DNA from: Rubrivivax sp.
Lineage (GTDB): Bacteria > Pseudomonadota > Gammaproteobacteria > Burkholderiales > Burkholderiaceae_C
NCBI GenBank assembly: GCA_022842825.1
Contig: JALHOU010000028.1
Span: 1-32,293 of the forward strand
Direction of reading: 5' to 3'
Length of the DNA: 32,293 bases
The number at the start of each line of letters is the position of its first letter. Position 1 is the first letter of the stretch. Positions 21,467 to 29,526 of the stretch are shown here, piece by piece. The position numbers and the translations under genes are program-made. The notes beneath the pieces were generated by a model. The model did no database searches and was not told the origin of the DNA. It was given only the letters and a program-made list of their open reading frames with translations.

Positions 21467-21548
21467 GCGAAGAAGTGACGGGTTGCGGGCCGTTTTCAAC
21501 CGTGGTTGCCCGGGCGACGCCGCTCGGGCGCGGACTTAAGCTTGGCCC

Positions 21549-23375
21549 ATGCGCAACAGCTCCACCTCTGCCACGCATTCGGCCGACGCGTACGAGCGGC
21601 TGCACGCCGGCTTCCGCTGGAACGTGCCGGCGGCTTTCAATATTGCCGAGGCGTGCTGCGGCCGCTGGGCGCGCCGCCCGGGCAGTGAAGGGCATGTGGC
21701 CATCGCCTGGCAAAGCGAGGCCGGCGAGAGCGGCACCTTGAGCTACGCCGCGCTGCAGCGCCAGGCCGACCGCCTGGCCCGTGCGCTGCGCCGCCTGGGT
21801 GTGGTGCGCGGCGACCGCGTCGCGATCGTCATGCCCCAGCGGCCGGAGACGGCGGTGGCTCACATCGCCGTCTACCAGCTCGGTGCGGTGGCCATGCCCC
21901 TGTCGATGCTCTTCGGCCCTGAGGCCCTGGCCTACCGGCTGCAGGACAGCGCCGCGCGCGTGGCGATCGCCGACGAGTCCTCGATCGCCAGCCTGCTTGC
22001 CGTGCGCCGTGAGTGCCCGGAGTTGCAGGCGCTGGTCGCCGTGGGCGGCGCGCTCGGCCGCGGGGACGCCGACTGGCCCGCCCTGCTGGCGCGCGAAGCG
22101 GGCGCCGAGGCACCGTTCGCCCCCGCGGCGACGGCCGCCGACGACCCCGCCGTGCTCATCTACACCAGCGGCACCACCGGCCCGCCCAAGGGCGCGCTGG
22201 TGCCGCATCGTGCCCTGATCGGCAACCTGAGCGGCTTCGTCTGCAGCCAGAACTGGTTCGGCCTGGGCGAGCCGCGCCGCAGCGACGAGGTCTTCTGGAG
22301 CCCGGCCGACTGGGCCTGGACCGGCGGCCTCATGGACGCACTGCTGCCCACGCTCTACTTCGGTCGCCGCATCGTCGCCTGGCAGGGCCGCTTCTCGCCC
22401 GAGAAGGCGTTCGAGCTGCTGGAGCGCCACCGCGTCACGCACAGCTTCCTCTTCCCCACGGCGCTGAAGGCGATGATGAAGGCGCTGCCCGAGCCGAGGC
22501 GGCAGCACGACATTGGCCTGCGCGCCATCATGAGCGCGGGCGAGGCGGTGGGCGATACGGTCTTCGACTGGTGCCGCGAGGCGCTCGGCGTCACCGTCAA
22601 CGAGATGTTCGGTCAGACCGAGATCAACTACATCGTCGGCAACTGCGGCAGCTACGTCGACCGCGGCGGGCGGCGCCGTGCCGCCTGGCCCGCGCGGGCG
22701 GGCAGCATGGGCCGCGGCTACCCGGGCCACCGCGTGGCCGTCATCGACGACGAGGGCCGCGAGTGCCCGCCGGGCACGCCGGGCGACGTGGCCGTGCACC
22801 GCCTCGACCGGCACGGCGACCCCGACCCCGTGTTCTTCCTCGGCTACTGGCGCAACGAGGCGGCGACACGGGCCAAGTACACCGGCGAGCCCGGCGCGGT
22901 CGCCGCCGCCGGGCTCGCCGGTGCCGCCCCCTTCGGAGGCTGGTGCCGCACCGGCGACACCGCTGTCATGGACGAACGCGGCTACCTCTGGTACCAGGGT
23001 CGCAGCGACGACATGTTCAAGAGCGCCGGCTACCGCATCGGCCCGAGCGAGATCGAGAACTGCCTGGTCAGGCATCCGGCCGTGGCGAATGCCGCCGTGG
23101 TGCCCAAGCCCGACGCCGAGCGCGGCGCCCTCGTCAAGGCCTACGTCGTGCTGGCGGCGGGCCAGCCCGCCGGCCCGGCCCTGGTGGAGGAACTGCAGCG
23201 GCACGTGCGTGGGCGCCTGGCGCCCTACGAGTACCCGAAGGAGATCGAGTTCATCGACAGCCTGCCAATGACCACCACCGGCAAGGTGCAGCGCCGTGTG
23301 TTGCGCCTGCAGGAAGAGGAGCGGGCGCGCGCCGCGGGCGCCGGGCCCGTGCCTGGCGGGCCCACGAAGGTGTGA
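21549..23375 (+). CDS. Acyl-CoA synthetase (AMP-binding, medium-chain-like)
   Basis: ANL-superfamily ligase, 608 aa, that activates a carboxylic acid through an acyl-adenylate and transfers it to CoA. The ATP loop YTSGTTGPPKG is at 205-215, and further motifs are the adenylate-binding EMFGQTE, the hinge GYRIGPSEIEN and the catalytic Lys579 (TTTGKVQRR). The N-terminal FNIAEACCGRWA and the WSPADWAWTGG segment resemble medium-chain/ACSM-type synthetases; the true substrate is unknown. It is divergent from the HD-GYP-like gene and followed after 73 bases by the MurA-like gene. No outstanding ribosome-binding site is seen at the ATG. Confidence 0.92.
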   Translation: MRNSSTSATHSADAYERLHAGFRWNVPAAFNIAEACCGRWARRPGSEGHVAIAWQSEAGESGTLSYAALQRQADRLARALRRLGVVRGDRVAIVMPQRPETAVAHIAVYQLGAVAMPLSMLFGPEALAYRLQDSAARVAIADESSIASLLAVRRECPELQALVAVGGALGRGDADWPALLAREAGAEAPFAPAATAADDPAVLIYTSGTTGPPKGALVPHRALIGNLSGFVCSQNWFGLGEPRRSDEVFWSPADWAWTGGLMDALLPTLYFGRRIVAWQGRFSPEKAFELLERHRVTHSFLFPTALKAMMKALPEPRRQHDIGLRAIMSAGEAVGDTVFDWCREALGVTVNEMFGQTEINYIVGNCGSYVDRGGRRRAAWPARAGSMGRGYPGHRVAVIDDEGRECPPGTPGDVAVHRLDRHGDPDPVFFLGYWRNEAATRAKYTGEPGAVAAAGLAGAAPFGGWCRTGDTAVMDERGYLWYQGRSDDMFKSAGYRIGPSEIENCLVRHPAVANAAVVPKPDAERGALVKAYVVLAAGQPAGPALVEELQRHVRGRLAPYEYPKEIEFIDSLPMTTTGKVQRRVLRLQEEERARAAGAGPVPGGPTKV

Positions 23376-23448
23376 TACCCCGCGGACCGGCGCGGCCGGC
23401 GCGTGGGGTGACAATCGCGGCGCCTTTCATCGTCTCCGCGACCCTCGC

Positions 23449-24750
23449 ATGTCCAACCTCATCGTCCACGGCGGCACGCCACTGTCGGGCCGCATCGTGC
23501 CCTCGGCCAACAAGAACGCGGTGCTTCCCATTCTTTGCGCGACGCTGCTGACGCGCGCGCCGGTGCGCCTGGTCGGCATTCCCGAGATCACCGACGTGAA
23601 GAAGATCCTGGAGATCTTCCGCACCCTGGGCAGCGCCGTGACGGTGGACTTCGCCTCGGGCGTGCTCGAGGTTGAGCACCGCGCGACCGCCTTCGATCCC
23701 GAGCGTCACCACCTGCCCGAGGAGATGCGCAGCTCGATCATGCTGGTACCCGGATTGCTCGCGCGCTTTGGCGTTGCGCGCATCGAGAACGACGTGCAGG
23801 GCTGCACGCTGGGCGTGCGCGAGATCGATCCGCACGTGGAGGTGATGGAGCGCTTCGGCGCGCGCGTGCAGCGCCGGCGCGAGGCGCTGGTGATGCGCGT
23901 CGAGGGAGGGCTGAAGGCCAACCACCACTGGCTGGACTACGCCAGCGTCACCACGACCGAGAACTTCGTGCTCTGCGCCGCGCTGGCCGAGGGCACGAGC
24001 ACGCTGATGAACGCCGCCAGCGAGCCGCACGTGCAGGAGTTCTGCCGCTTCATGGCGATGCTGGGCGCGCAGATCGAGGGCATCGGCACCTCGCGCCTCA
24101 CGGTGCACGGCGTGCCGCGACTGGGTGGCGGCGAGTTCCGCTTCGACGAGGACTTCCACGAGGCCGTCACCTTCATGGCGCTCGGGGCCATCACCGGCGG
24201 CCGCATCGAGGTGAAGAACTCGGCGCCGGAGCAGTTCCCGCTCATCGACCGCACCTTCGCCAAGTTCGGCGTGCGGGTGGTGCACGAGGGCGGCTGGTCG
24301 CACACGGTGGTCGAGGGGCCGCTGCGCGTGAAGCAGCCCTTCACGCAGAACATCCTGCAGAAGATCGAGGCCGCGCCCTGGCCCTACCTGCCGGTGGACC
24401 TGCTGCCCATCTTCGTGGCGCTCGGCGTGCGCGCCGAGGGCAGCGCGATGTTCTGGAACAAGGTCTACGAGGGCGCGATGGGCTGGACCTCGGAGCTGTC
24501 GAAGTTCGGCGCGCACGCCTTCATGGCCGACCCGCACCGCATCGTCACCTTCGGCGGCAAGCCGCTCGCGCCGGCCGAGGTGGAGAGCCCCTACATCATC
24601 CGCGTCGCCATCGCGCTGCTGATGCTGGCGGCCAGCATCCCGGGCCGCTCGGTCATCAAGAATGCCGCCCCCATCCGCCGCGCGCACCCGCGCTTCGCGG
24701 AGAACATCCGCGCGCTCGGGGCGCAGATCGAGTGGGTCGAAGGCGACTGA
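23449..24750 (+). CDS. MurA-like UDP-N-acetylglucosamine enolpyruvyl transferase (divergent paralogue)
   Basis: 433-aa EPT-fold protein. The catalytic Cys is kept (C119 in VQGCTLG), as are K22/N23 (SANKNAVLP), R94, R124 and D127. It differs from the usual betaproteobacterial MurA: the SGAKNAALP motif reads SANKNAVLP, the loop before Cys is DVQGC rather than LPGGC, and the C-terminal region contains unusual PYLPVDLLP and VESPYIIRVAI segments. It may be a second enzyme with related chemistry rather than the housekeeping MurA (inference). The frame extends upstream to 23296, but the ATG at 23449 gives the family N-terminus; a GACAAT -10-like element at 23410-23415 lies before it. Confidence 0.85.
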   Translation: MSNLIVHGGTPLSGRIVPSANKNAVLPILCATLLTRAPVRLVGIPEITDVKKILEIFRTLGSAVTVDFASGVLEVEHRATAFDPERHHLPEEMRSSIMLVPGLLARFGVARIENDVQGCTLGVREIDPHVEVMERFGARVQRRREALVMRVEGGLKANHHWLDYASVTTTENFVLCAALAEGTSTLMNAASEPHVQEFCRFMAMLGAQIEGIGTSRLTVHGVPRLGGGEFRFDEDFHEAVTFMALGAITGGRIEVKNSAPEQFPLIDRTFAKFGVRVVHEGGWSHTVVEGPLRVKQPFTQNILQKIEAAPWPYLPVDLLPIFVALGVRAEGSAMFWNKVYEGAMGWTSELSKFGAHAFMADPHRIVTFGGKPLAPAEVESPYIIRVAIALLMLAASIPGRSVIKNAAPIRRAHPRFAENIRALGAQIEWVEGD

Positions 24751-24769
24751 AGTCCGGGAGCTGGCCGCT

Positions 24770-25258
24770 GTGGCGCGCAAGGACAAGCATGTCAGCGAAA
24801 CGCCGGCCACCGCCTGGCTGCGCCAGCATGGCGTCGCGTTCACGGAGCATCCGTACGACTATGTCGAGCACGGCGGCACGGCCGAGAGCGCGCGCCAGCT
24901 CGGCGTGGACGAGCATGCGGTGGTGAAGACGCTCGTGATGCAGAACGAGCGCGGCGAGCCGCTCGTCGTGCTCATGCACGGCGACCGCCAGGTGAGCACG
25001 AAGAGCCTCGCCCGCGCCATCGGGGCCAAGAGCGTGGAACCCTGCAAGCCCGAGGCGGCCCAGCGTGCGAGCGGCTATCTCGTCGGCGGCACCTCGCCCT
25101 TCGGCCTGCGCAAGGCCATGCCGGTGTTCGTGGAGGCCTCGGTGCTGACGCTGCCGCGCATCCTCATCAACGGCGGGCGGCGCGGCTACCTCGTCGGCAT
25201 CGCGCCCGCGGCGCTGTGCGACGCGCTGGGTGCCAAGCCCGTGAGCTGCGCGCTCTGA
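24770..25258 (+). CDS. YbaK/EbsC-type aminoacyl-tRNA deacylase
   Basis: 162-aa trans-editing enzyme of the YbaK family, which hydrolyses mischarged tRNA such as Cys-tRNA(Pro). The conserved Lys is K53 (VVKTLVM), and the substrate pocket motif VGGTSPFGLRK lies in the middle. The start is a GTG at 24770 preceded by GGGAG nine bases upstream, 19 bases after the MurA-like stop. An ATG in another frame at 24789 is not used. Editing role is from family knowledge; which mischarged tRNA it clears is not visible. Confidence 0.9.
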   Translation: MARKDKHVSETPATAWLRQHGVAFTEHPYDYVEHGGTAESARQLGVDEHAVVKTLVMQNERGEPLVVLMHGDRQVSTKSLARAIGAKSVEPCKPEAAQRASGYLVGGTSPFGLRKAMPVFVEASVLTLPRILINGGRRGYLVGIAPAALCDALGAKPVSCAL

Positions 25259-25282
25259 AGGCCCGCCAGGAGAACCAGGATC

Positions 25283-26179
25283 ATGAAGAGAATGCCGCTC
25301 GTCAGCCGGTCCTCCCTTCTCGCGCCCCCTCGGTCGGCGGCCTTGTGCCAGCGGTGGCGGTGTGCCTTGCTGGCGCTGGTGCTGCTCGTCGGCGCACCGG
25401 CTCATGCGCAGATCGACGAGGCCGCCGCGGAGCGCCTCATGCGCGGCTCGGGGTTGTGGGACCAACTGGGCTCTACCGCGGCCGGGGCGCGCGCAGGCAT
25501 CGAAGCGGCGGCCCGCCACCGGCTCACCGCCCTGAGCGAGGAGGAAGTGCAGCGCCTGCTGCGTGCTACCGACGCGGCGTTCGCGGCCGAGACGCTGCGC
25601 GTGGCCGTGCGCGGCGCGCTGGCGGCGCGCGTTCCGCCAGACCAGGTGGAACCACTCGAGGCCTGGCTGGGCAGCGAGCTCGGACAGCGCATCACGGCGC
25701 TCGAGGTCGTGGCCTCGCGGCCTGAACGAGACTCCGAGAGGGTCATTCGCGCCGGCATCGCGCGCCTGGCGCAGGCGCCGCTGGTGCGCAAGAAGCTGAT
25801 CGAGGACCTGGTGGACTCCACCCGCGCGGCCGAAGTCATCACCGCCATGACCATCAATGTCGCCGTGGCGGTGCAGCGCGGCATGGCCTCGGTGAAGCCC
25901 GACGGCCCCGCCGCGCCGGTGGCGACCCTGCGGGAGGCCTTTGCCAGCCAGCGCGCCCAGATGCTGCAGGCCTACCGCGGCATGACCCAGGCCCTGTTCG
26001 CCGAGATGTACCAGGTGCTGCCCGATGCCGAGCTCGCGCGCTACCTCGAATTCCTGCGCGGGCCGGCCGGACGGCAGTTCCTGGAAGCGACGATGCAGGC
26101 GATGGAACTGGCGCTCGTGGACGCCGCCGAGCGGCTCGGCAGCCGCCTGCCTGCCGTGCGCCCGGGCTCCAACACCTGA
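25283..26179 (+). CDS. Secreted DUF2059-like protein with two helical repeats
   Basis: 298-aa exported protein of unknown function. A signal peptide ends at AHA-Q (A42/Q43). Two similar helical segments stand out: residues 120-142 ([19 protein letters not shown]) and 248-270 ([18 protein letters not shown]), both of the pattern L-x-x-a-L-x-x-x-x-G-R/Q. The second is like DUF2059, a family seen in exported proteins. AGGA and GAGAA purine tracts precede the ATG. It starts 24 bases after ybaK. Function cannot be assigned. Confidence 0.75.
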   Translation: MKRMPLVSRSSLLAPPRSAALCQRWRCALLALVLLVGAPAHAQIDEAAAERLMRGSGLWDQLGSTAAGARAGIEAAARHRLTALSEEEVQRLLRATDAAFAAETLRVAVRGALAARVPPDQVEPLEAWLGSELGQRITALEVVASRPERDSERVIRAGIARLAQAPLVRKKLIEDLVDSTRAAEVITAMTINVAVAVQRGMASVKPDGPAAPVATLREAFASQRAQMLQAYRGMTQALFAEMYQVLPDAELARYLEFLRGPAGRQFLEATMQAMELALVDAAERLGSRLPAVRPGSNT

Positions 26180-26192
26180 GCGTTGGCCTTGC

Positions 26193-26211
26193 CCGCGCCC
26201 CATGGGCGCGG
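26193..26211 (+). terminator. Perfect 8-bp hairpin after the DUF2059-like gene
   Basis: CCGCGCCC (26193-26200) and GGGCGCGG (26204-26211) form a stem with the loop CAT, 13 bases after the stop. There is no T-run. It is the best candidate for an end to the MurA-like/ybaK/DUF2059-like transcript before plsY. Confidence 0.5.
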
Positions 26212-26253
26212 CGTCCCGGGCCGATCCGGATGGGGCCGCGCCGGGCGGGCGCC

Positions 26254-26259
26254 TACACT
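26254..26259 (+). promoter_or_regulatory. Possible -10 element of plsY
   Basis: TACACT (4 of 6 matches) ends nine bases before the plsY ATG. Transcription from it would begin within a few bases of the start codon. No -35 match is seen. Confidence 0.3.
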
Positions 26260-26268
26260 GCCGGCCCG

Positions 26269-27045
26269 ATGAGCAGCACCGACATCCCCTTTGCCGCCGT
26301 GGCCGCGCTGGCGCTGCTGGCCGGCTATGCCGTCGGCTCCCTCTCGTTCGCGGTCATCATCAGCCGCTTCATGGGGCTGGCCGATCCGCGCAGCTACGGC
26401 TCGGGCAACCCGGGCGCCACCAACGTGCTGCGCTCGGGCAACAAGGCCGCGGCCATCCTGACGCTGGCCTTCGACGCCTTGAAGGGCTTCGTGCCGGTGC
26501 TGCTGGTCCTGCTGTACGGCCCGCGCTTCGGGCTCGGCGAAGGAACGGCCGCGTTCGTCGGGCTGGCCGCCTTCGTTGGGCACCTGTGGCCGGTGTTCTT
26601 CAAGTTCCAGGGCGGCAAGGGCGTGGCCACGGCCGCCGGCGTGCTGCTGGCGCTCAACCCCTGGCTCGGCGCCGCGACGCTGGCCACCTGGGTCATCATC
26701 GCTGCCTTCTTCCGCTACTCGTCGCTCGCCTCGCTCGTGTCGGCCGTCTTCGCGCCGTTCTACCAGGCGCTCATCTGGGGTGTGGAGCCGGCGCTGCTGG
26801 CCATCGCCGTCATGAGCCTGCTGCTGGTGTGGCGACACGAGGGCAACATCCGCAAGCTGCTGGCCGGAACCGAGTCCAGGCTGGGTCAGAAGGCCGCGCC
26901 CGCCGCGGGCCACGCGCCGCCCCAGCGCAAGCCCGACCCGAGGCACGATCACAAGCACGATCACAAGCACGATCACAGGCGCGACCTCAAGCGCGACCCC
27001 CAACACCACGATCACAAGCATCACACGCACAAGAAGGGACATTGA
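26269..27045 (+). CDS. plsY: Glycerol-3-phosphate acyltransferase PlsY with His-rich tail
   Basis: Integral membrane enzyme using acyl-phosphate (from PlsX) to acylate glycerol-3-phosphate, the first step of phospholipid synthesis; 258 aa. The signatures GSGNPGATN (44-52) and QGGKGVAT (114-121) are intact, with several membrane helices. After residue 205 comes an unusual tail: 13 His in the last 33 residues (226-258), mostly HDHK units. Most PlsY proteins end near residue 200. The ATG at 26269 is preferred over 26230, which would add a Gly/Arg stretch. The RidA gene follows two bases after the stop. Confidence 0.95.
   Translation: MSSTDIPFAAVAALALLAGYAVGSLSFAVIISRFMGLADPRSYGSGNPGATNVLRSGNKAAAILTLAFDALKGFVPVLLVLLYGPRFGLGEGTAAFVGLAAFVGHLWPVFFKFQGGKGVATAAGVLLALNPWLGAATLATWVIIAAFFRYSSLASLVSAVFAPFYQALIWGVEPALLAIAVMSLLLVWRHEGNIRKLLAGTESRLGQKAAPAAGHAPPQRKPDPRHDHKHDHKHDHRRDLKRDPQHHDHKHHTHKKGH
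26943..26978 (+). repeat. 12-bp tandem repeat, three copies, in plsY tail
   Basis: The unit GCACGATCACAA occurs at 26943-26954 and 26955-26966, with a third copy differing in one base at 26967-26978. It encodes the repeated HDHK residues of the PlsY tail and is in frame (12 bases, four codons). Confidence 0.9.
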
Positions 27046-27047
27046 CC

Positions 27048-27392
27048 ATGGTTCAACGCTTCGACGTCGGCGCCCGCATGTCGGAGGTGGCCGTGCACAA
27101 CGGCATCGTCTGGCTGGCCGGCCAGGTGGCGATCGATGGCCCGCAGGACATCGGTGGCCAGACCCGCCAGGTGCTGGCCGCCGTCGACAGCCTGCTGGCG
27201 CGCGCCGGCACCGACAAGACGAAGATCGTGATGTGCCAGATCTACCTCGCCGACATCGCCGACTTCCCCGGCATGAACGCCGTCTGGGATGCGTGGGTTG
27301 CCAAGGGCCACGCGCCGCCGCGCGCCACGGTGCAGGCCAAGCTCGCCAAGCCGGAGTGGAAGATCGAGATCGTGGTGACCGCGGCGCTGTAG
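27048..27392 (+). CDS. RidA-family (YjgF/YER057c/UK114) protein
   Basis: 114-aa trimeric enamine/imine deaminase-fold protein. RidA proteins hydrolyse reactive enamines such as 2-aminoacrylate. The conserved Arg that holds the substrate carboxylate is R92 in PPRATVQA, and the N-terminal VWLAGQVAID motif is present. It starts two bases after the plsY stop and is probably translated with it. The real start is the ATG at 27048; a longer frame upstream only overlaps plsY. Whether it has RidA's activity is unproven; other branches use different substrates. Confidence 0.9.
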   Translation: MVQRFDVGARMSEVAVHNGIVWLAGQVAIDGPQDIGGQTRQVLAAVDSLLARAGTDKTKIVMCQIYLADIADFPGMNAVWDAWVAKGHAPPRATVQAKLAKPEWKIEIVVTAAL

Positions 27393-27415
27393 TGCCGCCA
27401 TCACCGCTGCCGCCG

Positions 27416-28258
27416 CTACATCTGCCGGAAAACGTGCAGCCAGCTGCGGCTGACGGGTAGCACCTCGCTGCGGCCGCGCAGGTGCACTTCGGCGGTCTCG
27501 TTGCCGCTGCGCACGACATGGCTCACGTGCGGCAGCGCCACGATCACCGAGCGGTGGATCTGCACGAAGCGCTCGGGGTCGAGTTCGTCGGCGAGTTCGC
27601 GGATGGTCTTGCGGATGAGCGCCTCGCCGCCGAGCCAGACGACGAGGGTGTACTTCTCGTCCGAGCGCATGAAGAACACTTCGTCTACCGGGATGAGCCG
27701 CAGGCTCGGGCCGACCGAGGCCTTGATCCACTGCAGGTGTCTGCGCGACGCGCCCTGGTTGCGCAGTCGTTCGGACAGCTGTTCGAGCAGGGGTGCCAGC
27801 GCGGGGTCGACGGCCGCACTGGTTGAGCCCTGGCCGAGGCCGCTCGCCCGGGTGCGCTCGGCCAGTCGCTCGCGAAGCCGCTGCACCGTGGCTTCGAGGC
27901 GGGCCTCCTCAAACGGCTTGACGAGATAGTCCAGGGCACCGCGCTCGAAGGCCGTGACCGCATGCTGCTCGTACGCGGTGACGAAGACGACGAGGGTGCG
28001 CGTGCCGATGGCGCGGGCCGCTTCCAGGCCGTTCAGGCCCGGCATGTGGATGTCGAGGAAGACGACGTCACAGGCGTGCTCGTCGAACAACTCCACCGCC
28101 TCGCGTCCGTTCTTCGCCTGCGCGACGACCTGCAGTTCGGGCCAGAGGCGCTGCAGGTGGGCGATGAGGAGCCCGCGCAGCAGCGGCTCGTCGTCGGCCA
28201 CGAGGGCGGTGGGTGCGGCGGGCGGCGGCGGGCCGCGGAGCGTGGCGCCTGCCGTCAT
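27416..28258 (-). CDS. LytTR-family response regulator
   Basis: 280-aa response regulator of the LytR/AlgR type. The receiver domain has acidic residues D22/D23, phosphoacceptor D69 (FLDIHMPG), T94 and K114. A linker of about 60 residues leads to the C-terminal LytTR DNA-binding domain (about 180-280), including ERFVQIHRSVIVAL. It starts with an ATG at 28258 that overlaps the histidine kinase stop (ATGA), so the pair is translationally coupled. Targets are not visible; AlgR/LytR-type regulators often bind paired direct repeats. Confidence 0.95.
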   Translation of the reverse strand: MTAGATLRGPPPPAAPTALVADDEPLLRGLLIAHLQRLWPELQVVAQAKNGREAVELFDEHACDVVFLDIHMPGLNGLEAARAIGTRTLVVFVTAYEQHAVTAFERGALDYLVKPFEEARLEATVQRLRERLAERTRASGLGQGSTSAAVDPALAPLLEQLSERLRNQGASRRHLQWIKASVGPSLRLIPVDEVFFMRSDEKYTLVVWLGGEALIRKTIRELADELDPERFVQIHRSVIVALPHVSHVVRSGNETAEVHLRGRSEVLPVSRSWLHVFRQM

Positions 28259-29448
28259 GCCGGGTGCACCACGATCTCGGCGCGCAGTCCGTGCGGCGTG
28301 TTCTCGGTCAGCCACAACTCGGCGCGTCCACCGTAGAGGCCGAGCAGCCGCTCGCGCAGGTTGGCCAGCCCCGTGCCCGGCGCGGCATGCTCGCCAAGGC
28401 CCGGACCGGTGTCGGTGACCCAGAGATGGAGCGTGCCCGTGGCCGGGTCGCGGCGGGTGCCGACCTCGATGTCGGCGCCGTTCTCGGACGGGTCGGCGCC
28501 GTGCCGAACGGCGTTCTCCACCAGGGTGAGCAGCGCCATGGAGGGGAAGGGCTCGGCATCGAGCGCCGGGTCGGTGGCCAGCGCATGTCGCAGGCGGTCG
28601 GGCATGCGCATGGCCATCAGCTCCAGGTAGGCGCGCACAAGCGCCAGCTCGCGGCCGATGCTGGGTTCGCCTTCGTGCAGCCTCGGCATCGCCGCGCGCA
28701 GGTAGGCGATCAGGCTCTGCAACACCGGCGCGGCACGAGCCGAGCCGCTCTCCACGAGAGCCTGCACGTTGGCCAGCGTGTTGAAGAGGAAGTGCGGTTC
28801 GATCTGCGCCGTGAGCAGCGCCAGGCGCGCGTCGAGCGCCTGCCGCTCCAGCCGGGCGCGCTCGAGCTCGAACTGCAACGCCAGCGAGCGCGCGCGTGCC
28901 TCGCGTTCGCGCACCTGCGCCGTCAGGGTGATGATGAGTCCGAGCACGAGGCCGGCACCGGCGATGAAGAAGAAGCCGCGCACGCGCGGCTCGCTCGTGA
29001 GGAATGCGCCCAGGTCTCCGCCCACCGAGGCGAGGTAGATGAGGAAGGTGCCCAGCGGCGCCGCCAGCCCGACCGCCAGCACGGTGAACAGCCAGCGCGG
29101 CAGCCAGCGCGGCAGCCAGCGCTCGGGCAGGTGCTGCGCGCCCACGAATGTGAGCAGCAGCAGCATCGCGAGGAACAGCGTGCGGCCCAGCAGCACCGGG
29201 AACGAGACGAAGATGGGCGAGAAGATCACCGCCGCGGTGAGGCCGAAGCCGATGGCCACGCCCAGGCTGCCGGCGTTGAGCGAGGCGATGACGCGGCGGG
29301 AGAGGTCGGCAGGGGGCCGGGCGTTGGCTTCCCCTGGCCCCGGTGCAGCGCCGCCCTCCGCGGCTTCCATGCCGTCCCGGGCCGCACGGGGCGTGGTCAT
29401 GTTGGCATTGGCCGCGTCGGGAAGGCCGGGAGCCGGGGCAGGTGCCAT
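28255..29448 (-). CDS. LytS/YehU-type sensor histidine kinase
   Basis: 397-aa membrane sensor kinase of the His_kinase (LytS-like) family, partner of the LytTR regulator below it. Four hydrophobic helices lie at about 60-84, 86-104, 119-143 and 158-177, followed by a coiled coil and the phosphoacceptor H219 in EPHFLFNTL. The N-box LVENAVRHG and G-box TDTGPGLGEHAAPGTGL bind ATP. Start is uncertain: I chose the ATG at 29448; ATG 29400 and TTG 29484 are alternatives, and none has a clear ribosome-binding site. There is no large periplasmic domain, so the stimulus is probably sensed in or near the membrane. Confidence 0.92.
   Translation of the reverse strand: MAPAPAPGLPDAANANMTTPRAARDGMEAAEGGAAPGPGEANARPPADLSRRVIASLNAGSLGVAIGFGLTAAVIFSPIFVSFPVLLGRTLFLAMLLLLTFVGAQHLPERWLPRWLPRWLFTVLAVGLAAPLGTFLIYLASVGGDLGAFLTSEPRVRGFFFIAGAGLVLGLIITLTAQVREREARARSLALQFELERARLERQALDARLALLTAQIEPHFLFNTLANVQALVESGSARAAPVLQSLIAYLRAAMPRLHEGEPSIGRELALVRAYLELMAMRMPDRLRHALATDPALDAEPFPSMALLTLVENAVRHGADPSENGADIEVGTRRDPATGTLHLWVTDTGPGLGEHAAPGTGLANLRERLLGLYGGRAELWLTENTPHGLRAEIVVHPA
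29089..29120 (-). repeat. 12-bp tandem repeat in the kinase gene
   Basis: On the plus strand CAGCCAGCGCGG occurs at 29089-29100 and 29101-29112, with a partial third copy to 29120-29122. It encodes the repeat WLPRWLPRWL between the second and third membrane helices. Confidence 0.85.
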
Positions 29449-29526
29449 GCCGGCACGATAGCTGCGCTGGCCGTTGCGGGCCAAGGGTCGTGCGACGGGG
29501 GGCCGGTTTCCGGGCCCCAGGCACGG

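Noticed and set aside
21420..23414. 664-aa antisense frame over the acyl-CoA synthetase
   Set aside because: No recognisable domain; the sense gene carries all AMP-binding motifs.
26943..26978. Short tandem repeats considered as a CRISPR array
   Set aside because: 12-bp units without spacers, in frame inside plsY.
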